From: G965222505 sp965222505 | Lineage (GTDB): Bacteria > Bacteroidota > Rhodothermia > Rhodothermales > DATKEJ01 | Direction: 5' to 3' | Length of the DNA: 64,000 nt | Assembly: GCA_965222505.1 (NCBI GenBank) | Contig: OZ244956.1 | Coordinates: 3,348,001-3,412,000, forward strand | In this document: positions 9,153 to 17,352 of the stretch, piece by piece | Numbering within the stretch: position 1 is the stretch's first letter | Layout: each line of letters begins with the position of its first letter | Notes under the pieces: model-generated | Told to the model about the DNA's origin: nothing | What the model saw: only the letters and a program-made list of their open reading frames with translations | Databases searched by the model: none | Translations under genes and position numbers: made by a program

Positions 9153-9869
9153 ATGAAATCACTTTCCGAATACGCGCAGGAATTCTGGGACCAGGGTTTC
9201 ATCATCCTCGAAAACTATTTCGATGCAGATCTCATGGACCAGTGCAACGCCATGATCCTGAACCATTACGGCCTGACGCCGGACTGGGAACACACCGATG
9301 AGTTCGTGACGAAGTCGGCTACGGAAGTGGTGCCGTGGTTTCCATACCGGGAAGGCAATACAGATTTTGATGTCATCAACGATGATGCCTTTCTCAATGA
9401 CATGACCGCTGCTGTCATTGGTGCCGATTGGGCCAACTTGTACTGCATGTGTATGTTCTCCAAGCAGGGCACCAAAGGGCAGGCGTGGCATCAGGATTGC
9501 CCGCCGGAGGACCCCAATGTATACAACCTGAACCGGCTGGTTTACACCCACGACATTTCTCCTGAACTGGGCGGCGAGCTGTGCGTCATGCCCGGCTCCC
9601 ACAAGTTGGGCGAACTGCCGGCCGGTATTCCGGACGAGGAATTGGAAGGGCAGCTTACCTTCTACCCGAAAAAGGGCACGTTGGTGATTTTACATGGCCA
9701 TGCGTGGCATAAGGTGAAACCCATCAAGGGGACCTACCGGCTGTCCGTCAATTTCCGGGCCGTCCCGCACGGGGTACCGGACGACGTGACGGACATCTGC
9801 GTCTACCGCAACATGCGTTACCGCTTCTCGACCAGCGAAGTCGTTGTAGACCGCAGCGTAGCGGTTTAG
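9153..9869 (+). CDS. Phytanoyl-CoA dioxygenase (PhyH) family protein
   Basis: A 238-residue Fe(II)/2-oxoglutarate dioxygenase of the PhyH family. Visible ligands are His113 and Asp115 (WHQDC), the distal histidine in HGHAWH (His183 or His186) and Arg196 (TYRLSVNFR) for 2-oxoglutarate. GGELCVMPGSHK is the usual PhyH loop. It is cytosolic, with no leader. The family hydroxylates very varied small molecules, so the substrate is unknown. Its position, three bases behind the GH26-like gene in a sugar operon, suggests a modified sugar or its acid as substrate. The stop codon overlaps the convergent xylA stop region by four bases. Confidence 0.85.
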   Translation: MKSLSEYAQEFWDQGFIILENYFDADLMDQCNAMILNHYGLTPDWEHTDEFVTKSATEVVPWFPYREGNTDFDVINDDAFLNDMTAAVIGADWANLYCMCMFSKQGTKGQAWHQDCPPEDPNVYNLNRLVYTHDISPELGGELCVMPGSHKLGELPAGIPDEELEGQLTFYPKKGTLVILHGHAWHKVKPIKGTYRLSVNFRAVPHGVPDDVTDICVYRNMRYRFSTSEVVVDRSVAV

Positions 9870-11182
9870 ATAAAGCGGTTGAGGAGGTTTTCGAACAGCT
9901 CTTGTTTACCGCTGATCTGGGCCGGCTCGCCGTTGGCGGAGGCGAGCGCGTGCAGGTCGGCGAGGGAGAGATTGCCTGCCTCGAACGCCTGACCGTTGCC
10001 TGAATCGAAGGTAGCATAGCGCATGGTGCGCAGTTCTTCGATGGGGGAGTCGTTCAGGAGACGATCGGCCGTCAGGAGGGCGCGGGCGAAGAGGTCCATC
10101 CCGCCGATGTGGGCGTGGAAGAGGTCGACGAGGTCGGTGGAGTTGCGCCGGAGTTTGGCGTCGAAGTTGATCCCGCCGCCCTGGAACCCCCCGGCCCTGA
10201 GGATGACCAGCATGGCCTCAGTGAGTTCGTAGAGGTTGCTCGGGAATTGGTCCGTGTCCCAGCCGTTCTGGTAATCCCCCCGGTTGGCGTCGATGCTGCC
10301 GAGCATTCCGGCATCGGCAGCCACTTGCAATTCGTGCTGGAAGGTGTGTCCGGAGAGCGTGGCGTGGTTGACTTCGACGTTGAGCTTAAAGTCCTGGTCC
10401 AGTCCGTAGTGCCGCAAAAAGCCGATGACCGTAGCGGAATCATAATCGTACTGGTGCTTGCTCGGCTCGCAGGGTTTGGGCTCGATGAAAAACGTGCCGG
10501 TGAACCCCTCGCTGCGGGCATAGCCCCTGGCAAGGTGCAGGAAGCGGGCCAGGTGCTCCTGTTCCCGTTTCATGTTCGTGTTTAGCAGCGACATGTATCC
10601 TTCACGCCCACCCCAGAAGACGTAGTTCTCGCCGTCCAGTTTTATGGTGGCGTCCAGAGCTTGCTTGACCTGCGCAGCGGCGTAGGCGACCACGTTGAAG
10701 TCGGGGTTGGTGGAGGCTCCGTTCATGTAGCGCGGATGGGAGAACAGGTTAGCCGTGCCCCACAGTAGCTTGATGCCGGTGGCGGCCATTTTTTCCTGCG
10801 CATAATCCGTAAGGGTCTGCAGGCGTTGTTCGGACTCAGCAAGGGTGGCCCCTTCGTCTACCATATCATAGTCATGGAAGCAGAAGTATTCCAGTCCCAT
10901 TTTGGACATGAACTCGAAGGCGGCGTCCATTTTTTGTTTGGCCCGCGCAACGGCGTCGGTGCCGGTATCCCAGGGGAAGGTGCGGGTGCCGGGGCCAAAG
11001 GGATCGCCCCCCACATTACAGAACGTATGCCAGTAGGCGCAGGCAAACCGGAGGTGGTCCCGCATGGTTTTGCCAGCCACCACGTGGTCGGCATCGTAAA
11101 ACCGGAAGGCCAGGGGATTGTCGGTGTCCCGGTCCTCAAAGGCGATGGGGGAGAGGGTGGGGAAGTAGGAGGTATTTGACAT
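9866..11182 (-). CDS. xylA: Xylose isomerase
   Basis: A 438-residue class II xylose isomerase that converts D-xylose to D-xylulose with two divalent metals. The catalytic His103/Asp106 pair is in YFCFHDYDMV. The WGGREGY segment, the metal-binding FFIEPKPCEPSKHQYDYD, LNVEVNHATLSGH, SIDANRGDYQNGWDTDQFP and GGINFDAKLRRNS are all family signatures in the right order, and length is normal. xylB lies upstream on the same strand, but 183 bases and a 132-bp palindromic element separate them, so the two may be expressed at different levels. It is convergent with the dioxygenase gene. Confidence 0.97.
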   Translation of the reverse strand: MSNTSYFPTLSPIAFEDRDTDNPLAFRFYDADHVVAGKTMRDHLRFACAYWHTFCNVGGDPFGPGTRTFPWDTGTDAVARAKQKMDAAFEFMSKMGLEYFCFHDYDMVDEGATLAESEQRLQTLTDYAQEKMAATGIKLLWGTANLFSHPRYMNGASTNPDFNVVAYAAAQVKQALDATIKLDGENYVFWGGREGYMSLLNTNMKREQEHLARFLHLARGYARSEGFTGTFFIEPKPCEPSKHQYDYDSATVIGFLRHYGLDQDFKLNVEVNHATLSGHTFQHELQVAADAGMLGSIDANRGDYQNGWDTDQFPSNLYELTEAMLVILRAGGFQGGGINFDAKLRRNSTDLVDLFHAHIGGMDLFARALLTADRLLNDSPIEELRTMRYATFDSGNGQAFEAGNLSLADLHALASANGEPAQISGKQELFENLLNRFI

Positions 11183-11216
11183 GGGTATTGGGTGTTGCGT
11201 ATCGAAGAAAAGAGCA

Positions 11217-11348
11217 TGTCATCGCGAACCCTGGCGTAGCGCCGAGTATCGGCGCGAGGGATGTGGCGATCTCATTTTGAGCGGATTTGCCTGGGATGAG
11301 ATCGCTGCGTCACCTGGGCCGGTCGGCCCACGGTTCCTCGCGATGACA
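11217..11348. repeat. 132-bp palindromic element between xylB and xylA
   Basis: Outer inverted arms are TGTCATCGCGA (11217-11227) and TCGCGATGACA (11338-11348). An inner pair, GCGATCTCAT and ATGAGATCGC, continues the palindrome. The arrangement resembles the widespread dispersed elements with TCATTGCGAG-type ends, and has MITE-like architecture without coding capacity. It ends 34 bases upstream of the xylA start on the minus strand, so it would be transcribed as a long hairpin in an xylB-xylA message. Confidence 0.8.
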
Positions 11349-11365
11349 AAAAAACATGTTGGATA

Positions 11366-12865
11366 TCATGCGATCAGGCGGTTCAGGTTTTCATTCCAGT
11401 GCCCGTAGGCTTCGGCGTAGGCATCCACAAGGGCTGGCCGGGGTTCGGTGGCGTCTATTTGGGTGAGGGAAGCAAAGGCTTCTCCCTCGGTGGTGTAGAA
11501 ACCGGCCCCGAGGGCGGCGGCGCGGGCGGCTCCTTCGGCCCCGTCGGTCTCATAAAGTTCGACGACGGACTCGGTCACGTTGGCGAAAATCTCCCGAAAC
11601 GTTTTGCTCAGGAACAGGTTGGCGTGGCCGGCCCGGATGGTCTCGTAGGGGACGTTTTTGCTTTTGAGGATGTCGAATCCCAGGTTCAGGGCAAACACGA
11701 TGCCTTCCATCCCGGCGCGGATCAGGTGCGGCGTTTCATGCCGGTTGAAATCCAGGTTCAGCACATTGGCCTGGAGTTGCCGGTTCTCAAAAATCCGCTC
11801 GGCTCCGTTGCCAAAGGGAAAGAAGCATAGTCCGCCGGAGCCAACCGGGGCCTTGCCTGCAAAGGCGTTCAACTGAGGGTAGGTCATCGCCGCGGTATCC
11901 CGGGAGAGCAGGCGTTTGAGCCAACTGTACAGGATGCCGGTACCGTTGACACAAATGAGAATGCCGTTGCGTTTTTGTACCGGAGTATCATTGACATGCA
12001 GGAACGTGTTGATGCGAGATTGATCATCGTACACATCCTGATCCGTCACGGCGTAAATCACGCCGGAGGTCCCCGCCGTTGCCGCGATCTGCCCCGGATG
12101 GAGAACGTTCAGTGAGAGCGCATTGTTGGGCTGGTCGCCGGCGCGGTAGGTCACCTTCACGTTGTCACGCAAGCCCAGGGTATAACCCACATCCGGAGAG
12201 ACCGTTACCTGCGCGCCGATGGCCGGGACGAGGTCCGGCACCAGCGTTCGGTCGATGCTGTAGTGGTTCAGGATCATATCCGCAATGCGCCGTTCCGGGA
12301 AATTCCACAGGACGCCTTCAGACAGGCCCGTGGCCGTGGTGGTGGTCTCACCACTGAGGCGCATAGCGATGTAATCACCGGGTAGCATAAACCGGACGGC
12401 CCGGTCATACAGGGCCGGCTCGTGATCCTGGACCCACTTCAGTTTGGAGGCCGTAAAGTTGCCGGGGGAGTTGAGGACCGTGGAGAGGCACTGCTGTTCG
12501 CCCAGTTCGGCGAAGGCCGCCGCGCCCGTGTCGACGGCCCTGCTGTCACACCAGATGATGGATTTCCGAAGGGGGTGCCCATCGGCGTCCACCAGGACCA
12601 GGCCGTGCATCTGGTAGGAGATGCCGATGGCGTCAATATCCCGGGTGTTAATGTTGTGAGTTTGGACGATCTCGGCATAGCCCCGTTGAAAGTGTGCCCA
12701 CCACATGTCCGGGTCTTGCTCTGCCCAGCCCGGTTGCGGTGCATCAATACGCTGTTCGTGGCGCGGATAGGTGGCCTTGCCGATGGAAACGCCGCGCGCC
12801 GCATCAAAAATGGAAGTCTTCACCGAAGAGCTTCCCACGTCGATACCGATAAATAAATGGCCCAT
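11366..12865 (-). CDS. xylB: Xylulokinase (FGGY family)
   Basis: A 499-residue FGGY carbohydrate kinase that phosphorylates D-xylulose to xylulose 5-phosphate for the pentose phosphate pathway. The N-terminal ATP-binding motif is FIGIDVGSSSVKTSIFD; GISYQMHGLVLVD matches the xylulokinase GQMHG region; RAGDQPNNALSLNV carries the catalytic aspartate; TAGTSGVIYAV is the second phosphate-binding loop. It is upstream of xylA on the minus strand, the reverse of the common xylA-xylB order. The promoter should lie in the AT-rich stretch 12866-13000 shared with the divergent beta-helix gene. Confidence 0.95.
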   Translation of the reverse strand: MGHLFIGIDVGSSSVKTSIFDAARGVSIGKATYPRHEQRIDAPQPGWAEQDPDMWWAHFQRGYAEIVQTHNINTRDIDAIGISYQMHGLVLVDADGHPLRKSIIWCDSRAVDTGAAAFAELGEQQCLSTVLNSPGNFTASKLKWVQDHEPALYDRAVRFMLPGDYIAMRLSGETTTTATGLSEGVLWNFPERRIADMILNHYSIDRTLVPDLVPAIGAQVTVSPDVGYTLGLRDNVKVTYRAGDQPNNALSLNVLHPGQIAATAGTSGVIYAVTDQDVYDDQSRINTFLHVNDTPVQKRNGILICVNGTGILYSWLKRLLSRDTAAMTYPQLNAFAGKAPVGSGGLCFFPFGNGAERIFENRQLQANVLNLDFNRHETPHLIRAGMEGIVFALNLGFDILKSKNVPYETIRAGHANLFLSKTFREIFANVTESVVELYETDGAEGAARAAALGAGFYTTEGEAFASLTQIDATEPRPALVDAYAEAYGHWNENLNRLIA

Positions 12866-12947
12866 AGCACTCGCGTTAGCCGCCGAAAATTACTGGCGTA
12901 TAGTAAGAATAAATTGAGATAAAAATGAAATTAATTCCTATTAAGTT

Positions 12948-12961
12948 AAAAATAATTGCAA
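12948..12961. promoter_or_regulatory. Shared AT-rich motif AAAAATAATTGCAA
   Basis: This 14-mer lies in the divergent region between xylB and the beta-helix gene. Close relatives occur upstream of the TonB receptor (AAAAATAATTGTTGCA, 21505) and before the operon at 3843 (AAAAATAATTTTCAA, 3774). It may be a common operator or activator site of the locus. Confidence 0.35.
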
Positions 12962-13011
12962 TATATTAGACGCATACGGCACCTCTGTCATCCAACCCGT
13001 CTGCAGTTCCC

Positions 13012-14910
13012 ATGCGCCTTTTTCATCGTCGCCCGATTGCGTTGGCCAATATACCTGTTTTCCTTTTGTTATGCCTTTGCCTGCCGTGTGGTGTTTTGTA
13101 CGCCCAGGAGGTGGACTGGGACGGCTATGCTGCGTGGGAAAATACAACCGTTTATACCCGGACGTATGTGGTAAACCAACGCCATCCAGCGGCTTCTGAC
13201 GACAATCCGGGCACGGCCGGGCAGCCCTTGCGCACCATCAACCGGGCGGCTCAAATGGTGCAGGCCGGGGAACGGGTTCTGATTCACAGCGGGGTGTATC
13301 GGGAAACCGTCCGGCCCCTGCACGGCGGGACCTCGGCGGATCAAATGATTGCTTACGAGGCGGCTCCGGGGGCCGAGGTGATCATCAAGGGCTCGGAGGT
13401 GTTGCCTGCCCCCTGGGTGCAACGAAGCGTGTACACGGATGTCTTGCCGGACTCGACCCTGGAATATACCTGGTCCCGCAAGCTCTGGATGACCACACTC
13501 CCGGACAGCCTCTTCGAAGACGGCTACTTTCCGTTTCAACTCCCGAACATCTTGCCGGAAGAACACCAACTCATGCCGTGGGCGCGGCTGGTCAAGGAAC
13601 GCGCACCGTACACCGCTACCCGGGGGATGCTGTTTCAAAACGGTGAGCGATTGACCCAGGTCGTAGCCTATGGGGATCTGACCCGTCTCTCCGGTTCCTT
13701 CTGGGTCGATGCCGACGGCAAGACGGTCCACATCCACCCCTACGGCAGCGGAAATCCCAACACAGACCTCTTTGAGGTGGGGGTCCGGCAACACCTGTTC
13801 CGGCCGCAGTCGCTGGGGCTAGGCTACGTTCAGGTCCGCGGTCTGCACTTCACGCACTGCCCCAACGGATTCTTGCGGACCAGCACCGGCGCTGTAACAA
13901 TCATGGGGGGGCACCACTGGATTATCGAGGACAACGAGATCAGCCAGGTCAACTCTTCCGGACTGGAATTCGGCTACTACGCCTTCGAGTTTCGGGACCC
14001 GCACCCGGAAAACGTACAGCCCCGCCCCGATCCCGACCTGGGAGGGGTGATCGTCCGCAATAACCGAATTCATGATGCCGGCACGGCCGGGATTCGGAGT
14101 TATTCGGTCAAGGAGGGGATCGTTGAGAACAACACCATCTGGAACATCGGCTGGCAGGATGCCCAGAATTACTGGGAGTGTTCAGGTATCAAGATATTGC
14201 GCGCCTTCAACACGCTGGTGCGTGGCAATCACATCTATCACATCCGGGCAGGCAACGGCATCTGGATGGATTGGGACATCCGGCATACCCGCGTCACGGC
14301 CAATATCATCCACGATGTCCAAACCATCCAGGGGGGCATCTTTGTGGAAGCCGCCCAGGTGCCGAATCTGGTGGACAACAACATTCTCTGGGACATCGAC
14401 GGCAGCGGCATCTACGCCAACGACAGCGATGAGGTACTGATCTACCACAACCTCGTTGCCCGCACGACGGGGCCGGTCGTAACGGCTACCGTGGCCACCC
14501 GGCGCAAACTGAACGGGCGCTGGCTCACGGCCACCCGGAACCGGGTCTTCAACAACCTCTTCATCGATGCCGGCCAACCGATGCACCTCGATACGGCGTC
14601 CAACACCGCCGATTACAACCTCTACGTCAACACGGCGGCCGTGCCGTCTGTTGATCTGGCCGTTTGGCAAGCCTCCGGGGTTGACCAGCACAGCACTGCC
14701 CTGCCTGCCGAAGTCACCTTCCACCCGGAAACCGGCTACCTGAGTTGGACAACCCCATCGGCCGTGCCGAAGGTCCCCGGATTGGACGAGGTCTCCCGCG
14801 ATTTCTTCGGCCAGGCCGCAAATACAGATTCCATCGTACCCGGACCCTTCTTCCGTTTGGATCGGGATACGCGGGTGCTGTTCAGCGAAGGATTCCTGGG
14901 GGATGGGTGA
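13012..14910 (+). CDS. Secreted right-handed parallel beta-helix protein
   Basis: A 632-residue exported protein with a signal peptide (hydrophobic residues about 12-31, ending VLYAQ). The DUF1565-type entry segment at about 60-110 (DDNPGTAGQPLRTINRAAQM, then AGERVLIHSGVYRETV) precedes many short beta-helix rungs with repeated N-N-I/V-x-x-N/D patterns between 300 and 500 (for example VRNNRIHDAG, VENNTIWNIG, VDNNILWDI). Such folds bind or cleave polysaccharides; no catalytic residues can be assigned with confidence. It is divergent from xylB, so it probably belongs to the same carbohydrate regulon. No sorting domain is present, suggesting a periplasmic or released protein. Confidence 0.8.
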   Translation: MRLFHRRPIALANIPVFLLLCLCLPCGVLYAQEVDWDGYAAWENTTVYTRTYVVNQRHPAASDDNPGTAGQPLRTINRAAQMVQAGERVLIHSGVYRETVRPLHGGTSADQMIAYEAAPGAEVIIKGSEVLPAPWVQRSVYTDVLPDSTLEYTWSRKLWMTTLPDSLFEDGYFPFQLPNILPEEHQLMPWARLVKERAPYTATRGMLFQNGERLTQVVAYGDLTRLSGSFWVDADGKTVHIHPYGSGNPNTDLFEVGVRQHLFRPQSLGLGYVQVRGLHFTHCPNGFLRTSTGAVTIMGGHHWIIEDNEISQVNSSGLEFGYYAFEFRDPHPENVQPRPDPDLGGVIVRNNRIHDAGTAGIRSYSVKEGIVENNTIWNIGWQDAQNYWECSGIKILRAFNTLVRGNHIYHIRAGNGIWMDWDIRHTRVTANIIHDVQTIQGGIFVEAAQVPNLVDNNILWDIDGSGIYANDSDEVLIYHNLVARTTGPVVTATVATRRKLNGRWLTATRNRVFNNLFIDAGQPMHLDTASNTADYNLYVNTAAVPSVDLAVWQASGVDQHSTALPAEVTFHPETGYLSWTTPSAVPKVPGLDEVSRDFFGQAANTDSIVPGPFFRLDRDTRVLFSEGFLGDG

Positions 14911-15102
14911 TCTGGTTGCGGATTGGCGTAATAACAGGCGCTACCCACGTCGGAGATATTCCACGTCGCAGTTCATATTCTAGACTTAATGTTTCGATCT
15001 CGCGTGGCGTGATCCACATGTGATTTGGCGCGTTATGTTAGTAATGAGGCGCCGAAAACCCCGTATTTTTATCTTCATCAACGTGGCACACGGTAGTGAG
15101 AC

Positions 15103-16110
15103 ATGGCACAGGCTTTCAAACTCTCTGGCAACTGGCAAATTATCCTGCGCGACCTCGGGCTCCGACCCGGCGATGTCCTTCGCCGTGCTGGGCTGCCCAC
15201 TGATCTCTTTGCTCGTGAGCGTGCATCGGTCTCCGCAGAGGAGTACTTCCGCCTGTGGAGAGCAATGGAAGAGGAGATGGGAGACCGCTCCCTGGCCCTT
15301 GAAGGCGGACAGGGCGTCTCGGTTGAGGCCTTCGATCCTCCCATCTTTGCGGCCCTGTGCAGCCCCGATCTCAACACCGCCGCCAAACGCCTCAGCAAGT
15401 TCAAACCCCTCATCGGCCCACTGACGCTGGACGTGACCATAGGCCTGGAGCAGACCGTCCTGGCATATGGAAGTCTGGAAGCCGGCCCCCTCCCGGTCTC
15501 GCTCGGAACGACGGAACTCGTCTTTCTCGTCCATTTTGCCCGGCTTGCCACGCGGACGCATCTCTATCCACTCCAGGTCATGACGCCTGAGCCGCTTACG
15601 CCTGAGGGGCCGTATGAGGACTTTTTCGGCGTGCGTCTGCGTCGGGGACCGACATACAGTGTGGCCTTCTCGGCCCTCGATGCGAGGCGGCCATTTCTGA
15701 CGGCCAACGCCGGCATGTGGAAGTTCTTCGAGCCGGTTCTCAATCAACGCCTCGCCGAGATCAACCGGGATGCCACGGTTGCCGAACGCGTCCATGCCGC
15801 CCTCTTCGAATTACTGCCGAGTGGACGCAGTTCAGTTCACGAGGTCTCAACGATGCTCGGCATGAGCACACGAAGCCTCCAACGATACCTCCGCCGGGAA
15901 GACACCAGCTTCCAGCACGTCCTCAATGAAGCCCGAGAACGGCTGGCGCGCCACTACCTCCAAAACTCCGTGATGACCGGGGCCGAGATCTCATTCCTTC
16001 TCGGCTACGACGACCCCAACTCGTTCTTCCGCGCCTTTCGCATTTGGACCGGGCAGACGCCAGAAAGCCTCCGGGCCTCGTTTACGAGAATGACGGTTTC
16101 GAGTCCATGA
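15103..16110 (+). CDS. AraC family transcriptional regulator
   Basis: A 335-residue regulator. Residues 10-190 form an arabinose-binding-like N-terminal domain of the type found in OruR/ArgR-like AraC proteins (starting QIILRDLGLRPGDVLRRAGLP). The C-terminal double helix-turn-helix occupies about 235-330, with VSTMLGMSTRSLQRYLR and ISFLLGYDDPNSFFRAFRIWTGQTPESLR as recognition-helix and family signatures. It lies on the same strand as, and 34 bases before, the disrupted cyclase gene. Its location between the beta-helix gene and a block of foreign-looking genes leaves open whether it regulates xylose genes or came with that block; the effector is unknown. Confidence 0.9.
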   Translation: MAQAFKLSGNWQIILRDLGLRPGDVLRRAGLPTDLFARERASVSAEEYFRLWRAMEEEMGDRSLALEGGQGVSVEAFDPPIFAALCSPDLNTAAKRLSKFKPLIGPLTLDVTIGLEQTVLAYGSLEAGPLPVSLGTTELVFLVHFARLATRTHLYPLQVMTPEPLTPEGPYEDFFGVRLRRGPTYSVAFSALDARRPFLTANAGMWKFFEPVLNQRLAEINRDATVAERVHAALFELLPSGRSSVHEVSTMLGMSTRSLQRYLRREDTSFQHVLNEARERLARHYLQNSVMTGAEISFLLGYDDPNSFFRAFRIWTGQTPESLRASFTRMTVSSP

Positions 16111-16144
16111 TAAGCTTGAGGGAAGAGCCAAGGAGAAAGATGTC

Positions 16145-17028
16145 ATGCAACCCGATACTCCCATCCGTGACGAAGACCTGAAGTTTTTCCGGATCACACA
16201 GATCGCCTACGTCATTGGAGCCGTAAGCCATGGGCTGGCCGTGGGCTTGTTTTGGTCGTTGGGCGTCCGCGAAATGATGTGGTTCAACGCCCTCATCAGC
16301 GTTCCATTTTTCTTGATCGCGCTGTTCATCAACCGGCGCGGTCATCATAGCATTGCGTTTTCCCTTGCATTCTTCGAACTGTTTGTACACCAGGTGCTGG
16401 GCACCTATTACATAGGCTGGGGTTTCGGCCTCCAGTATTGGCTCATCTATCTGGGGGGCCTCAGCTTCTTTAACCCGCTCTGGAATCGTTATGGCCGTTT
16501 TTGGATGTTAGCCCTCGTGTCGGCAGGGTTGGTCGGTCTCTTCTTCTTCGCCCAGGAAGGCGTCTATGACCTGTCGCCAGATTTTCTGCGTTTCAGTACC
16601 GCGCAAAACCTGGTCATCGTGATCGTCCTGCTGGCCCTGCTGATCAACTACTACGCCCGATTGGCCTACGAAGCGGAGCAGAAGCTCAAGGATGAAAAAG
16701 CCATCACGGAGCAGCAGAACATCCAACTCACGAATCAGCATGAAGCGCTGGTCATTGAGCAGGACAAGACAGCCCGGATGCTCGGCAAGATCCAATCGCT
16801 CTTCGGCCAACAGGTCTCTCAGGAAGTGGCACGCGAACTGATTCAGAGCCCATCGGAAATCGACAGCAAGACCTTTGACCTCACCGTCATGTTTCTGGAC
16901 ATAAGAGTCAATTCCTTGTATCCGAAAGCGTGTATCGCGCAATGGAGCTTGAGCGTTCAGTGGAGGATCTGGGCGATGTGACGTTGAAGGGTATAGAACG
17001 ACCTGTTGGGGTGTACAGATTGGCTTAG
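16145..17028 (+). pseudogene. Membrane adenylate/guanylate cyclase with its catalytic domain deleted
   Basis: The first reading frame (16145 to about 16910) encodes a membrane part with about six hydrophobic segments (residues 17-165). A cytoplasmic coiled coil follows (about 175-225), then the first strand of a class III cyclase domain, FDLTVMFLDIR. There the similarity stops. After a junction near 16905-16912 a different frame continues with ESVYRAMELERSVEDLGD and VTLKGIERPVGVYRLA up to the TAG at 17026-17028, which is the normal C-terminal end of class III cyclases. Roughly 130-150 catalytic codons are therefore missing and the frame is shifted. Read without correction the protein ends at 16981 (278 residues) and cannot cyclise nucleotides. 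Confidence 0.85.
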
Positions 17029-17220
17029 CCGGTTCGGGTTGGACGGTTCTTAGCTCAGGATTAGCCTAGTTCGGCGGAATTATACAATTGGCGTTATCTG
17101 CTAGAGTATTGGCACACTTCGCTAGTGGCAGCAGATGTGTGGCGGCGTAAATTTCCTTCAAGCGTTCGTTCCTTGTGCGCTTTCAAACACCCTACACGAC
17201 ATCATCATCCCGATAGAATC

Positions 17221-17346
17221 ATGAAATCGCAGATTCACGCCGGTAAAACCATGCAGATCGTCGCCCACTTCAAAGCAGTAGACGACGCGACCTTTTTGAA
17301 CGGCATCAAAGCGCAGTTCGGGCTTTTGGAAGAAACTACAGCTTGA
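17221..17346 (+). CDS. Possible 41-residue small ORF upstream of the aldehyde dehydrogenase
   Basis: An ATG at 17221 opens a 41-codon frame rich in ordinary amino acids (containing MQIVAHFKAVDDATFL) that stops six bases before the aldehyde dehydrogenase start. It could be a small co-transcribed gene or the remnant of a larger one. No family is recognised. The rest of 17029-17220 shows no gene. Confidence 0.25.
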   Translation: MKSQIHAGKTMQIVAHFKAVDDATFLNGIKAQFGLLEETTA

Positions 17347-17352
17347 GGGGCC

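Noticed and set aside
17029..17220. A tRNA-like stretch (TTAGCTCAGGATTAG)
   Set aside because: No acceptor stem or T-arm can be paired around it; no full cloverleaf fits.
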